Below are positions 53,521 to 61,820 of a stretch of DNA of 64,000 nucleotides, one piece after another. Made by a program: the position numbers and the translations under genes. The stretch is from Rhizobium sp. NXC14 (lineage in GTDB: Bacteria > Pseudomonadota > Alphaproteobacteria > Rhizobiales > Rhizobiaceae): contig NZ_CP021033.1 in NCBI RefSeq assembly GCF_002117485.1, positions 558,001 to 622,000 of the forward strand, read 5' to 3'. The notes below the pieces were generated by a model. It did not search any database, was not told where the DNA came from, and was given only the letters and a program-made list of their open reading frames with translations. The stretch's first letter is position 1. Each line of letters opens with the position of its first letter.

Positions 53521-54546
53521 ATGAAGACGCGACATTGGGACCGCAGGGGAGACGGCGGGCTTACCTTTACCGAACTCGGCTTCGGCACCGCACCACTCGG
53601 CAATCTTTATCGGGCGATAACAGATGAGGAGGCGGCAGCGGTTTTAGATGCGGCCTGGCAACACGGCATCCGCTACTTCGACACCGCGCCGCTCTACGGG
53701 CTTGGCCTCGCCGAGAGGCGGGTTGGCCGCTTCCTCACAACGAAGCAGCGTAAAGACTACGTCGTGTCGACAAAAGTCGGCAGGCTCCTCAAGGTCTGCC
53801 AACCCGAACAGCGGACCGGCATCGGCAAATTCTTCGATACGCCCAGTCGCCGAGAGGTTTTTGACTACAGCTACGATGGCGTCATGCGATCTTTCGAAGC
53901 GTCCTTCGAGCGCACCGGGCTCAACAGCTTCGATATTCTGTTCGTGCACGACCTGGATGTCTTCAATCACGGCACCAAGGCGGCCTGCGACCATTATCTC
54001 GAGCAATTCATGAGCGGTGGCTATCAGGCCATGACCTCACTCCGCGACCAAGGAGTGGTGAAGGCCATCGGCGGCGGAATAAACGAGTGGGAGATGTGTC
54101 AGGCGCTTGCCGAGCGTGGCGACTTCGACCTGTTTTTGCTTGCCGGACGCTACACTCTGCTCGAGCAGGAGGCGTTGGAAACCTTTCTTCCCATGTGCGT
54201 AGCCCGCAATATCGGTATCGTGCTCGGCGGGCCGTATAATTCCGGCATATTGGCGACAGGCCCGATTGCCGGCGCGCAATATAATTACTCTGACGCCCCG
54301 TCACACATTCTCGATAAAGTCCGGCGCATCGAGCACGTCTGCCTGAAATACAATGTCGCTCTCTCAGACGCGGCTCTCAACTTTCCGTTCTTCCACCCGG
54401 CTGTCGTTTCCGTCATCCCGGGCGGCCAGTCGATCGATCAAGTGACGTCCAACGACCGGGCGCGGGACAGACATATCCCTCGCGAACTGTGGGAGGACCT
54501 GAAGTCGCTTGGCCTGATGCGAGATGATGCGCCCGTCTCGCTCTGA
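53521..54546 (+). CDS. Aldo/keto reductase (D-threo-aldose/pyridoxal dehydrogenase type)
   Basis: A 341-residue NAD(P)-dependent aldo/keto reductase. The catalytic tetrad is visible: Asp and Tyr in YFDTAPLYGLG, Lys in VVSTKVGRLL, and His in ILFVHDLDVF. The N-terminus LTFTELGFGTAPLGNLYR and a C-terminal VVSVIPGGQSIDQV match the subgroup with D-threo-aldose 1-dehydrogenase, L-fucose dehydrogenase and pyridoxal 4-dehydrogenase. The start at MKTRHWDRR fits family N-termini; upstream ATGs at 53506 and 53461 lack better signals. It stands alone, with no clear pathway neighbour. Confidence 0.87.
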   Translation: MKTRHWDRRGDGGLTFTELGFGTAPLGNLYRAITDEEAAAVLDAAWQHGIRYFDTAPLYGLGLAERRVGRFLTTKQRKDYVVSTKVGRLLKVCQPEQRTGIGKFFDTPSRREVFDYSYDGVMRSFEASFERTGLNSFDILFVHDLDVFNHGTKAACDHYLEQFMSGGYQAMTSLRDQGVVKAIGGGINEWEMCQALAERGDFDLFLLAGRYTLLEQEALETFLPMCVARNIGIVLGGPYNSGILATGPIAGAQYNYSDAPSHILDKVRRIEHVCLKYNVALSDAALNFPFFHPAVVSVIPGGQSIDQVTSNDRARDRHIPRELWEDLKSLGLMRDDAPVSL

Positions 54547-54814
54547 CTTACCTACTTGGAAAGGGTCCCATTCGACTTGGGCCTCTGACGCTTGTCAACT
54601 GGCAGCTGCCTCGTACAGGCGCCCCCAATCTCCTCCTCCTCTTGCTCGGTCAAATCACGGCGGGAGATGACCGAAGACGACACTTCCGCACTAAAAGCAA
54701 TTATGACAGCTTGGAGGCCCCTTTAGCGTGACTAAATGAAACCACGGACGGTGAGTGGAACCAGATCCCTCATCCGCGTATTCGTTCGGAATTACCTTCA
54801 TAGCGGATGAGCAA

Positions 54815-55162
54815 ATGGCCTTGCACATCAAACGAATCTACGAGCCGAAAGAAGACCGGGACGGTACACGTATTCTGGTCGACAGGCTGTGGCCGCGCGG
54901 CTTGAAGAAGCAGGAAGCGGCCGTCGACGTCTGGCTGAAGGACATCGCGCCGAGCCCGGCGCTGCGCCGATGGTTCGGCCATGACCCAGCCAAATGGAAC
55001 GAATTTCAACGCCGCTACCGTGACGAGCTCAAAAAGAACTCATCAGCCGTAGAGGAGCTCGAACGCCGGATCGGGCAATCGGATGCCACGCTTCTCTATG
55101 CGGCGAAAGACCAAGCCTACAATCATGCGATCGTGCTTCAGCGTTTCATCGGCGAAGACTGA
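54815..55162 (+). CDS. DUF488 family protein
   Basis: A 115-residue protein, complete for the family. It starts MALHIKRIYEPKEDRDGTRI; an in-frame codon 20 positions upstream would add an unusual leader. Family motifs are VDRLWPRGLKK, LKDIAPSPALRRWFGHDPAKW and LLYAAKDQAYNHAIVL. DUF488 proteins are small cytoplasmic proteins of unknown activity, sometimes next to redox or nucleic-acid genes. It precedes the DUF4142-cupredoxin-sigma group by about 100 bases, possibly in one transcript. The 268 bases upstream show no gene. Confidence 0.87.
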   Translation: MALHIKRIYEPKEDRDGTRILVDRLWPRGLKKQEAAVDVWLKDIAPSPALRRWFGHDPAKWNEFQRRYRDELKKNSSAVEELERRIGQSDATLLYAAKDQAYNHAIVLQRFIGED

Positions 55163-55261
55163 AGCGGCCGGCAACCATTTCCCGCTTCGAAAATTTCTCG
55201 GGAACCTTTTCGAGCGATCTGCATCCAATGCTCGCTTCCATCCGACATAAGGAGACAGATC

Positions 55262-55783
55262 ATGTTGAAACGAATTCTCGGCGCAACCTTCATCGCGGCG
55301 TCGCTCGGCACCGCCTCGATCGCCGCCGACGCCAAGCCGACCGATCCTCAGATCGCCCACATCGCCTATACGGCGGGGCAGATCGATGTCACCGCCGCCG
55401 AGCAAGCGTTGAAGAAGAGCAAAAATGCCGAGGTTATCGAATTCGCCAAAACCATGGAGCGCGACCACAAGGCCGTCAACGACCAGGCGCTCGCCCTCGT
55501 CAAGAAGCTGAAAGTGACGCCTGAGGACAACAAGATCAGCCAGTCGCTCTCGGCCCAGGCGAGCAAGGAGCTGAAGACGCTTGACGCCCTCGACGGCGCT
55601 GCCTTCGACAAGGCCTATGTCGAAAACGAAGTCGCTTATCACAAGTCGGTCAACGATGCCCTTGCCAAGGTGCTGATCCCGTCGGCTCAGAACAAGGAGC
55701 TGAAATCGCTGCTGGAAACGGGCCTGACCCTGTTCAAGCAACACCAGACGCATGCCGAGCATCTCGCTTCGATGATCAAGTAG
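55262..55783 (+). CDS. Exported DUF4142 protein
   Basis: A 173-residue protein with AAGGAGACAGATC before the ATG and a signal peptide of about 22 residues (ending ASIAADA). The mature part is a ferritin-like four-helix domain of the DUF4142 type (HIAYTAGQIDVTAAEQALKKS, VIEFAKTMERDHKAVNDQAL, FDKAYVENEVAYHKSVNDAL, HQTHAEHLASMIK) with regularly placed His residues that may bind metal. It is seven bases upstream of the cupredoxin gene. DUF4142 proteins are often stress-induced and encoded with sigma factors, as here. Confidence 0.9.
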   Translation: MLKRILGATFIAASLGTASIAADAKPTDPQIAHIAYTAGQIDVTAAEQALKKSKNAEVIEFAKTMERDHKAVNDQALALVKKLKVTPEDNKISQSLSAQASKELKTLDALDGAAFDKAYVENEVAYHKSVNDALAKVLIPSAQNKELKSLLETGLTLFKQHQTHAEHLASMIK

Positions 55784-55790
55784 GGTCGCG

Positions 55791-56111
55791 ATGGGATCGC
55801 TGATGAAATTGCTGCCGCTGTTGTTGGTGCTGCTCTGGGCAGGCAGCGGGGTCGCTTCAGCGGCGGAATATCAGGTCACCATCGCAGGCATGAAATTCGG
55901 CGCGCCGCCTGCCGAGCTGCATGTCGGCGATGTGATCGTCTGGGGAAACAATGATATATTCCGGCATACGGCGACAGCTCGCGACAAGAGCTTCGATGTC
56001 GATCTGCCGCCGAAATCGGAAGCGCGGATGACGGTCGGCCGGGCGGGAGCGGTCGATTTCTATTGCCGTTTTCATCCCGCCATGACGGGCAAACTGGACG
56101 TCCGGCCGTAA
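55791..56111 (+). CDS. Periplasmic cupredoxin (plastocyanin/amicyanin-like)
   Basis: A 106-residue exported blue-copper protein. The signal helix covers about residues 5-24 (LLPLLLVLLWAGSGVASAAE). Type-1 copper ligands are all visible: His in DIFRHTATA and the CxxxHxxM set in FYCRFHPAMTGKL. The start MGSLMK has AGGG upstream; a second ATG four codons in is possible. It lies seven bases after the DUF4142 gene and 36 bases before the sigma factor. It could be a small periplasmic electron carrier or copper sensor for the same stress response. Confidence 0.9.
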   Translation: MGSLMKLLPLLLVLLWAGSGVASAAEYQVTIAGMKFGAPPAELHVGDVIVWGNNDIFRHTATARDKSFDVDLPPKSEARMTVGRAGAVDFYCRFHPAMTGKLDVRP

Positions 56112-56147
56112 GGCCGGGCTCCGATCCAAAGCAATGCGGAGACTTGC

Positions 56148-56858
56148 ATGACAGCCATTGCCGTTCCGGACGCGCGACGCCGGCAGAATATATCAGCACT
56201 CGCCGATGCCGAGCTCGTGTCCCTTGCAAAGCAGGGTGACGAGCCTGCCATCCGCGCCATTGTCCAGCGTCACAACCAGCGCCTGTTCCGCACCGCGCGC
56301 GCCATCATCCGCAGCGATTGGGAAGCGGAAGACGTCGTGCAGGCCGCCTATGTCAAGGCCTTCACCAATCTGGCGACATTCCGCGGCGAGGCCGCGCTTT
56401 CGACATGGCTGACCCGGATAACGCTTAACGAGGCGCTGGGCCGCGTGCGCGCACGAAAGAACACCACCGGGCTTGAGGAAATCGACATGCAGACGACATC
56501 GGGGGGCGGCGAAGTCCTCCAGTTCCCCTCCTCGCTCTCCGCAACCGATCCGGAAAGTGAACTGTCGCGAAGCCAGGCGCGGCATCTTCTCGAACAGGCC
56601 GTCGACGGACTTCCGGACGAATTTCGCGCCATCTTCGTGCTTCGCGAGGTCGAGGGCATGAGCACGGAGGAGGCCGCATCCTTTCTCGGCATCAAACCCG
56701 AAACCGCCAAGACCCGGCTGCATCGGGCGCGCAAGCTGATGCGCCAATCGATCGAGAAACAGCTCTCCGGCGCATTCTCGGCGCTGTTCCCCTTCGACGG
56801 CGCCCGCTGTGCCTCCATGGGCGACCGCGTCATCGCAACCCTTCGTCAGACAGCGTGA
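56148..56858 (+). CDS. ECF-type RNA polymerase sigma factor
   Basis: A 236-residue sigma-70 family factor with regions 2 and 4 only. Region 2 includes LFRTARAIIRSDWEAEDVVQAAYVKAFTNLATFRGEAALSTWLTRI. A long linker (DMQTTSGGGEVLQFPSSLS) precedes region 4, LPDEFRAIFVLREVEGMSTEEAASFLGIKPETAKTRLHRARKLM. Some 45 residues extend beyond region 4. No anti-sigma or zinc-binding regulator gene is next to it, which is unusual for this group. It is last in the DUF4142-cupredoxin-sigma operon and may activate it. Confidence 0.92.
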   Translation: MTAIAVPDARRRQNISALADAELVSLAKQGDEPAIRAIVQRHNQRLFRTARAIIRSDWEAEDVVQAAYVKAFTNLATFRGEAALSTWLTRITLNEALGRVRARKNTTGLEEIDMQTTSGGGEVLQFPSSLSATDPESELSRSQARHLLEQAVDGLPDEFRAIFVLREVEGMSTEEAASFLGIKPETAKTRLHRARKLMRQSIEKQLSGAFSALFPFDGARCASMGDRVIATLRQTA

Positions 56859-56912
56859 TATCGGGCAATAGCACGCGCGTGCTTCGACGCGGCAGGTGAG
56901 AGACGGGCTCGC

Positions 56913-57239
56913 TCACCCGCGAGGCCACATCTCGCTCGGGCTGGAGCCGCCGACCGGAGAGCGCAGTCTAAGAGCGATGATATCCGCTTTCGGCTCTCGC
57001 GAGAATGCCAGGATCGTGGTGGCAGTGGTCGGATCGGCGCTCGGTCGTCTCGCCACGGAAAGCTCGAACCACCGCGTTTCGCCGCTCGGCAGGGCGATGC
57101 AGATGCATCGGCCGTAGGCAACTCCCTCCTGGCCGGCCGTGCGAAGAGCCTCCATCGCGATAGCTGCCTGCTCCTCGATACGGATCGTCCGCGCGCAAAG
57201 TGGATAGGCTCGTCGGCAAAATCCCGCCCGCTCGGTCAT
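56913..57239 (-). CDS. Small PAS-like hypothetical protein
   Basis: A 108-residue ORF (MTERAGFCRRAYPLCARTIR) with a beta-rich centre (CICIALPSGETRWFELSVARRP) resembling the end of a PAS domain. The ribosome-binding site is poor and the C-terminus trails into low-complexity sequence. It lies between the sigma factor and the decayed binding-protein fragment. It could be a real small gene, a remnant, or chance. Confidence 0.35.
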   Translation of the reverse strand: MTERAGFCRRAYPLCARTIRIEEQAAIAMEALRTAGQEGVAYGRCICIALPSGETRWFELSVARRPSADPTTATTILAFSREPKADIIALRLRSPVGGSSPSEMWPRG

Positions 57240-57287
57240 TTCATTTTCATTGCGCGAAGACTTACAGGGTTTCAGCGGGACAGCTTT

Positions 57288-57749
57288 GGACGCGTAGCCG
57301 GCGGGCGACTGGGCAAGGGCGAGCCTGCGGCGCGCGGCTACAGCGTCGACGAGGATTTCGATTGCAGCCTCGTTCCCGGCACGTCGATTGCCTATTTCAT
57401 GGTGATCGACGCCTTCGCCTTCCCGATCACCAATCGCGACGGCACGACCGAGGGATAGGAAGCTTTCGCCCGCATGGTGCTCGATCGCGATAATCAGGTC
57501 GCGTTCAGCCGTATCAAGGGATCGCTGCCGGGGCGGACCGACGTCGACCCGGCGGGACGCGCCCGTTGCGGCAAGCTCGGACTGGAGATGATCAAGGCCA
57601 GGAAGGGTGAAATCAGTGCTCAATCCCAACCCATGCCGAGCCAGATGTCGGGAGGCTGGATTGCCGTGTTGGGAGACTTTTTCAACAACAGGACCATGTT
57701 TTCGCAAGAGGTTCAAAGACGACTGCACGACCTGCTGATGCAGCGCTGA
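57288..57749 (+). pseudogene. C-terminal remnant of a carbohydrate ABC transporter binding protein
   Basis: One frame reads RVAGGRLGKGEPAARGYSVD, then SIAYFMVIDAFAFPITNRDG, reaches an in-frame TAG at 57456-57458, and continues EAFARMVLDRDNQVAFSRIK, then GSLPGRTDVDPAGRARCGK and QEVQRRLHDLLMQR to the TGA. The order DAFAFP, then a helical stretch with NQVAFSRIKGSLPGRTDVD, is that of the C-terminal lobe of family-1 sugar-binding proteins. The N-terminal two thirds, signal peptide and transporter partners are absent. A truncated and nonsense-interrupted gene is the simplest reading. The 185 bases after it show no gene. Confidence 0.65.
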
Positions 57750-57933
57750 GAGAGGCTCCTCCGCATTCGCCGATAGCGTAGCGAATATCCATAATTCGCA
57801 ACCATGTCCAATAAGCGCAGCAAACGGTGTGCCGACGGTGCATCTTCTACCGGAAATTCGGAAATTAACAAACGCTCAAGTTTTCCAGATACATCTTTCT
57901 TTTGCTATTTTTTGTTTTGCGTAACGGTGTGTT

Positions 57934-59268
57934 TTGAAGTCGGCTCTTTCATACTCGCTTGCTCGAATTACGAGCACCCTTCGCAGTCTCGGAAGGGACA
58001 GGGGCGGCAATGTCGCAATTGTCGTCGCCCTCAGCCTCGTGCCGATGCTCGTCGCCGTCGGTGCGAGCTTCGACTATATCCGCAGCTACAATGTCCGGCA
58101 GAGGATGCAGAGCGACCTTGACGCGGCCCTGATCGCAGCGGTCAAGCAGATCAACAACACCGAAGATACCGACGCTCTCAAGGAGAAGGTTTCCGCCTGG
58201 TTCCACGCACAGGTGGATAACAGCTACACGCTTGATGATATCGATATCGATACCGTGAACCACAACATCACGGCGACGGCGAGCGGCACCGTTCCGACGA
58301 CATTCATGAAGATCGCCAACATCGAGACCGTTCCGGTCAGCGTGGGAAGCGCCGTCAAACGCCCCGCCACGTCCTATCTGAATGTCTATATCGTTATCGA
58401 CACATCCCCGTCGATGCTGCTGGCGGCAACGACGTCAGGTCAGTCGACCATGTATACCGGCATCAAATGCCAGTTCGCCTGCCACACGGGTGATTCGCAC
58501 ACCATCGGAAAAACGACATACGCCACCAATTATGACTACAGCAAGGAAAAGAAGATAAAGCTGCGCGCCGATGTCGCCGGCGACGCCGTGCGCGAAGTGC
58601 TCGACATGATCGACGAATCCGACGAGAATCATGAACGCATCAAGGTCGGGCTATACAGCCTCGGGGATACGCTTTCAGAAGTTCTCGCCCCGACGCTGAG
58701 CACGGATACGGCGCGCGCCCGCCTCGCCGACAGCAGCTACGGCCTCACCAGCGCGACCTCGAAGGCCGCCACTTATTTCGACGTTTCTCTTGCGACGCTC
58801 AAAAAGAAAGTCGGCGCCGGAGGGGACGGGACCTCCTCGGGCTCGCCGCTCAAGCTGGTTCTCTTGCTGACGGACGGTGTCCAATCACAGCGCGAATGGG
58901 TGACGAATGGCTCAAAATACTGGCCGAAGGTAGCGCCCCTCAATCCCGCTTGGTGCGACTATCTGAAGAACCAGTCGAACACGATGGCCGTGCTCTACAC
59001 CGAATATCTGCCGATCACGACGGACTGGGGCTATAACGCAACGGTCGGCTCGACCATGGCGAGCGCCAACTGGAAGAGCACCTGGGGCGGCACCATGGAC
59101 AGCGGCGTGTCGACCAGCATTTCGAGACGCGATTATATTCCCTACGCACTTGCCGACTGCGCATCGTCGAAGAGCCTGTTCATATCGGCATCGTCGTCGA
59201 CGGAAATCACAGCGGGCCTGTCGACGCTCTTCACTCAATATCTCTCTTCCGTCCGGCTGACCCAATGA
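57934..59268 (+). CDS. TadG-like pilus/secretion protein with von Willebrand A domain
   Basis: A 444-residue protein beginning at TTG. The N-terminal TadE/TadG-like segment (GGNVAIVVALSLVPMLVAVGASFDYIRSYNVRQRMQSDLDAALIAA) anchors it in the inner membrane. A von Willebrand A domain follows, with a MIDAS start in VYIVIDTSPSML, a CxxxC pair (CQFACHTGD), and LVLLLTDGVQS. The gene overlaps the next one by four bases. It is expected to act with the two following TadE-like proteins in Flp/Tad pilus assembly or surface export. No TadA ATPase, TadB/C or prepilin gene is present nearby. The start is uncertain. Confidence 0.85.
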   Translation: MKSALSYSLARITSTLRSLGRDRGGNVAIVVALSLVPMLVAVGASFDYIRSYNVRQRMQSDLDAALIAAVKQINNTEDTDALKEKVSAWFHAQVDNSYTLDDIDIDTVNHNITATASGTVPTTFMKIANIETVPVSVGSAVKRPATSYLNVYIVIDTSPSMLLAATTSGQSTMYTGIKCQFACHTGDSHTIGKTTYATNYDYSKEKKIKLRADVAGDAVREVLDMIDESDENHERIKVGLYSLGDTLSEVLAPTLSTDTARARLADSSYGLTSATSKAATYFDVSLATLKKKVGAGGDGTSSGSPLKLVLLLTDGVQSQREWVTNGSKYWPKVAPLNPAWCDYLKNQSNTMAVLYTEYLPITTDWGYNATVGSTMASANWKSTWGGTMDSGVSTSISRRDYIPYALADCASSKSLFISASSSTEITAGLSTLFTQYLSSVRLTQ

Positions 59269-59795
59269 CCGCAAGAAACCGCTTTGCACTGCTTCGCCGC
59301 CTGCTCGGCGATCACAAGGGGGTGGCTGCGATCGAATTTGCGATCCTGGCCCTGCCGCTCTTCATCATGATCTTCGGCATCATCGAAGTGTCACTGATGT
59401 TCTTCGTCAACTCCTCGCTGGACGCTTCCGTTCATAAGATCTCCCGGATGATCCGTACCGGCGAGGTGGCATCATCGAAGATCACACTGGCCACTTTCAA
59501 GAGCAAAATTTGCGAGGACATGCTTCTGTCTTTCGGCTGCTCGAGCGGCCTCGTCGTCAAGGTCAGCGTGCTTTCCGACCTGTCGTCCGCCACCAGCGCC
59601 GATCCGATCGACGACAGCGGCAATCTCGCCGTCACCGAGACTTATGATATCGGCAAGGGCAGCGATTACATTCTGGTACAGGCGTTTCTGCCATGGGAAG
59701 CCTCGGTCAATTTCTTCAGCCTGTCGAGCGCCAAGCTTTCGGACGGCCGCTATCTCCTTGGGTCCTCCGCTCTGTTTCGCAATGAGCCCTTCTGA
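59265..59795 (+). CDS. TadE-like pilus assembly protein
   Basis: A 176-residue protein starting at ATG overlapping the TadG-like stop by four bases. The N-terminal motif GVAAIEFAILALPLFIMIFGIIEVSLMFF is the TadE signature, where the glutamate follows the cleavage-like Ala-Ile and a single hydrophobic helix anchors the pseudopilin-like protein. The periplasmic remainder contains two cysteines (CEDMLLSFGCSSG). It lies between the TadG-like and TadF-like genes and is likely an inner-membrane/periplasmic component of the same surface apparatus. Confidence 0.87.
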   Translation: MTARNRFALLRRLLGDHKGVAAIEFAILALPLFIMIFGIIEVSLMFFVNSSLDASVHKISRMIRTGEVASSKITLATFKSKICEDMLLSFGCSSGLVVKVSVLSDLSSATSADPIDDSGNLAVTETYDIGKGSDYILVQAFLPWEASVNFFSLSSAKLSDGRYLLGSSALFRNEPF

Positions 59796-59796
59796 G

Positions 59797-60381
59797 ATGA
59801 TCATGAAACGGAACCTCCCCCTTCTCAGCCTCGCCCGATCCTGCATCGGTCGCCTCGCCTGCGACCGCACGGCCGCCTCGGGCGTGGAATTCGCATTGGT
59901 GCTGCCGATCCTGATCGTGCTGCTGTTCGGCACCGTCGATCTTGGCCATGCCCTCACCGTCAGCCGCAAGATAGACGAAATCGCTTCCAGTACAGGCGAT
60001 ATGATCGCGCAGCAGAGCACCTGGGCGAAGACCGACGTGACCAAGCTTCTTTCAGGCGCGAGCTTCATCCTCCAGCCCTATGAGACCACCGGGCTGACGA
60101 TTACGGTCACGGTCAATGATGTCGACAATAGCGGCAAGGCGACCGTCAACTGGTCCGCCGCGTTCAACACCTCATCGCTTGCTTCCGGGACGACAAGCGC
60201 GATCGACATACCGGCGAAGATCCAGGAGACGGGCGTCCAGGTGGTGCTGACGCGGGTGCAATACACATTGACGACACCAGTGTCGGCGTTTTTCTCGAAC
60301 TTCACCGGACAGAACGGCTACAGCTTCGACCACCATTTCTTCAATCGCCCGCGCGTGAGCGACACGATCAGTTACAACTAG
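59797..60381 (+). CDS. TadE/TadF-like pilus assembly protein
   Basis: A 194-residue protein. The ATG at 59797 follows the previous stop directly; ATG at 59803 (MKRNLPLL) is an alternative. The TadE-type motif is GVEFALVLPILIVLLFGTVDLGHALTVSRKIDEIASS. The periplasmic part is rich in Thr/Ser/Val beta-strand sequence (GLTITVTVNDVDNSGKATVNWS). It is the last of three coupled Tad-like genes. Two hundred and fifty bases of gene-poor sequence follow, with short coding-like scraps. Confidence 0.85.
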   Translation: MIMKRNLPLLSLARSCIGRLACDRTAASGVEFALVLPILIVLLFGTVDLGHALTVSRKIDEIASSTGDMIAQQSTWAKTDVTKLLSGASFILQPYETTGLTITVTVNDVDNSGKATVNWSAAFNTSSLASGTTSAIDIPAKIQETGVQVVLTRVQYTLTTPVSAFFSNFTGQNGYSFDHHFFNRPRVSDTISYN

Positions 60382-60633
60382 ACTGAATGTTCGTGGTCGG
60401 TGGATTATCAGGTCCCCGGTCGCTTGCCGTCATGACGACAATGATGCATTGCGCGCCGCCTTGGCCGGCCTCCTTCGGCCGAGAAGAATGCGGGATCAGC
60501 GCGCCACTATGGAGAGCTTGCCGAGACATTCGAACAGCAGAACGATTGAATGACATGCATATGAGCGCGTCGCTGCAAAGGCGATCCAGCGCTTCGCCCT
60601 GTCGCAGGGCGATTACCCGGAGATCGAGCCGGT

Positions 60634-61479
60634 TCACCCCGCGAGCTTGACGATGCCGTAGGGATTGAACTTGAACTCATCCACGTCATAGCTGGAATCG
60701 AAGGAGAGGCTTGCGCTCCGCGCTTTGAGCGTCGGCTCGAGACCCTGCTTGCCGATCTCGTCGGCAACTGCATCCATAATGGCAACGACCTGGCTTTCGC
60801 TGCCTGATGTCTCCGGCACATAGACCTCCGGCAGCCCCACCAGATGGAAGCCGACGCTTTCCAGATAACCACGCGCCGAGAGCGGCCGCTTCGCGAAAGC
60901 CAGCCGCCCGATGCGCTGCTGGGCGAGCGGATCGCCGGCATTCTGCGCTTCGGCGCCTCGGCCGATCAGCACTCTCCATCGATCGAGCCCATGTGCGATG
61001 CCGGCGCTTTCGCCCTTGACGGCAACCGCTCCCGCCTCGATCAGCCGCTCGACGAGACGCAGCGCCGTCATCGACACCTTGACGGTGTCTGCCTGCGTCA
61101 TGCTCGGCCCGAGGACGTAGAGGACGGATTGATGATCGGCGACGCCTTTCTCGTCCGTCTCGTTCCAGGCATCGGGCTCGACCCGATCCCAGCAGACGTC
61201 GAATGACCGGTTCATGCGGTCATCCGGCTCTGCCTGCGAATAATCCTCATCGACGCTGAAGCCGGTGGCGAAATCACCGATCGCTTTGGCCGCCGCTTGG
61301 GACAAGCGGCTGAGGTCGCGATCTCTCCCGAGAAAACAGAGAACATGGCGGGGTGTCACCGACGACGCCTCCTCCCGGGTGATTGCTTCCGGGCTGGTGT
61401 CGATAGCTAAAGAAGGTTTCCAGCCGATCAGGCCCCATAGAGACCCCAACAGCGCGCGACGCACGATATGCAAGATCAA
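60634..61479 (-). CDS. Exported hypothetical protein (DUF4261-like C-terminus)
   Basis: A 281-residue protein with a signal-like hydrophobic start (IVRRALLGSLWGLIGWKPSLA). The central part (HVLCFLGRDRDLSRLSQAAAKAI) and the C-terminal part (VLYVLGPSMTQADTVKVSMTALRLVERLIEAGAVAVKGESAGIAHGLDRW) form an alpha/beta fold. The latter resembles DUF4261, a domain of unknown function. No catalytic motif is evident. It is monocistronic, on the opposite strand from the Tad-like genes. Function unknown. Confidence 0.75.
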   Translation of the reverse strand: MILHIVRRALLGSLWGLIGWKPSLAIDTSPEAITREEASSVTPRHVLCFLGRDRDLSRLSQAAAKAIGDFATGFSVDEDYSQAEPDDRMNRSFDVCWDRVEPDAWNETDEKGVADHQSVLYVLGPSMTQADTVKVSMTALRLVERLIEAGAVAVKGESAGIAHGLDRWRVLIGRGAEAQNAGDPLAQQRIGRLAFAKRPLSARGYLESVGFHLVGLPEVYVPETSGSESQVVAIMDAVADEIGKQGLEPTLKARSASLSFDSSYDVDEFKFNPYGIVKLAG

Positions 61480-61820
61480 TGCCTCCGTTCGATCGAATCT
61501 TTACACCTTCCGCTTGTAAACATATGGCGTACCAAACGAAAGCGGGATCATCGCCCAGGCGATGCGTCGCGCCCTTAGATTAGCTCAGGCCCAGCTGTCC
61601 CCCGGGCGTAGATGCGGATGTGGCATTGTCGATGACGGCATGAATGCGCCCCGCCGCTGCGAGCGCATCGCGCCACAACTCAAAGGCGCCGTCAGACTGG
61701 AAAGATCGGCCTAACCGGTCAATCCGTTCCCCCGATCTTACGGAGCAGGGCTTCCGCTCCTCACCTGTCGCCGCCATAATGGATGTCGCGCTGGACCGCT
61801 TAGAGCTAAGGAGTGATCAG
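61480..61820. other. 341-base intergenic region
   Basis: It separates the exported unknown from the ProC-like gene. An open frame runs into the ProC-like gene from 61644 but lacks family similarity and a ribosome-binding site. Promoters for both divergent genes must lie here. No palindrome stands out. Confidence 0.5.

Noticed and set aside
56913..57728. 271-codon minus-strand frame
   Set aside because: The N-terminal 160 residues are antisense to the binding-protein remnant and look random; only the last 108 codons were kept, at low confidence.
60387..60633. Coding-like scraps (GELAETFEQQND, AIQRFALSQGDYPEIE) in two frames after the TadF-like gene
   Set aside because: Probably a gene remnant, but too short and split to assign a family or boundaries.
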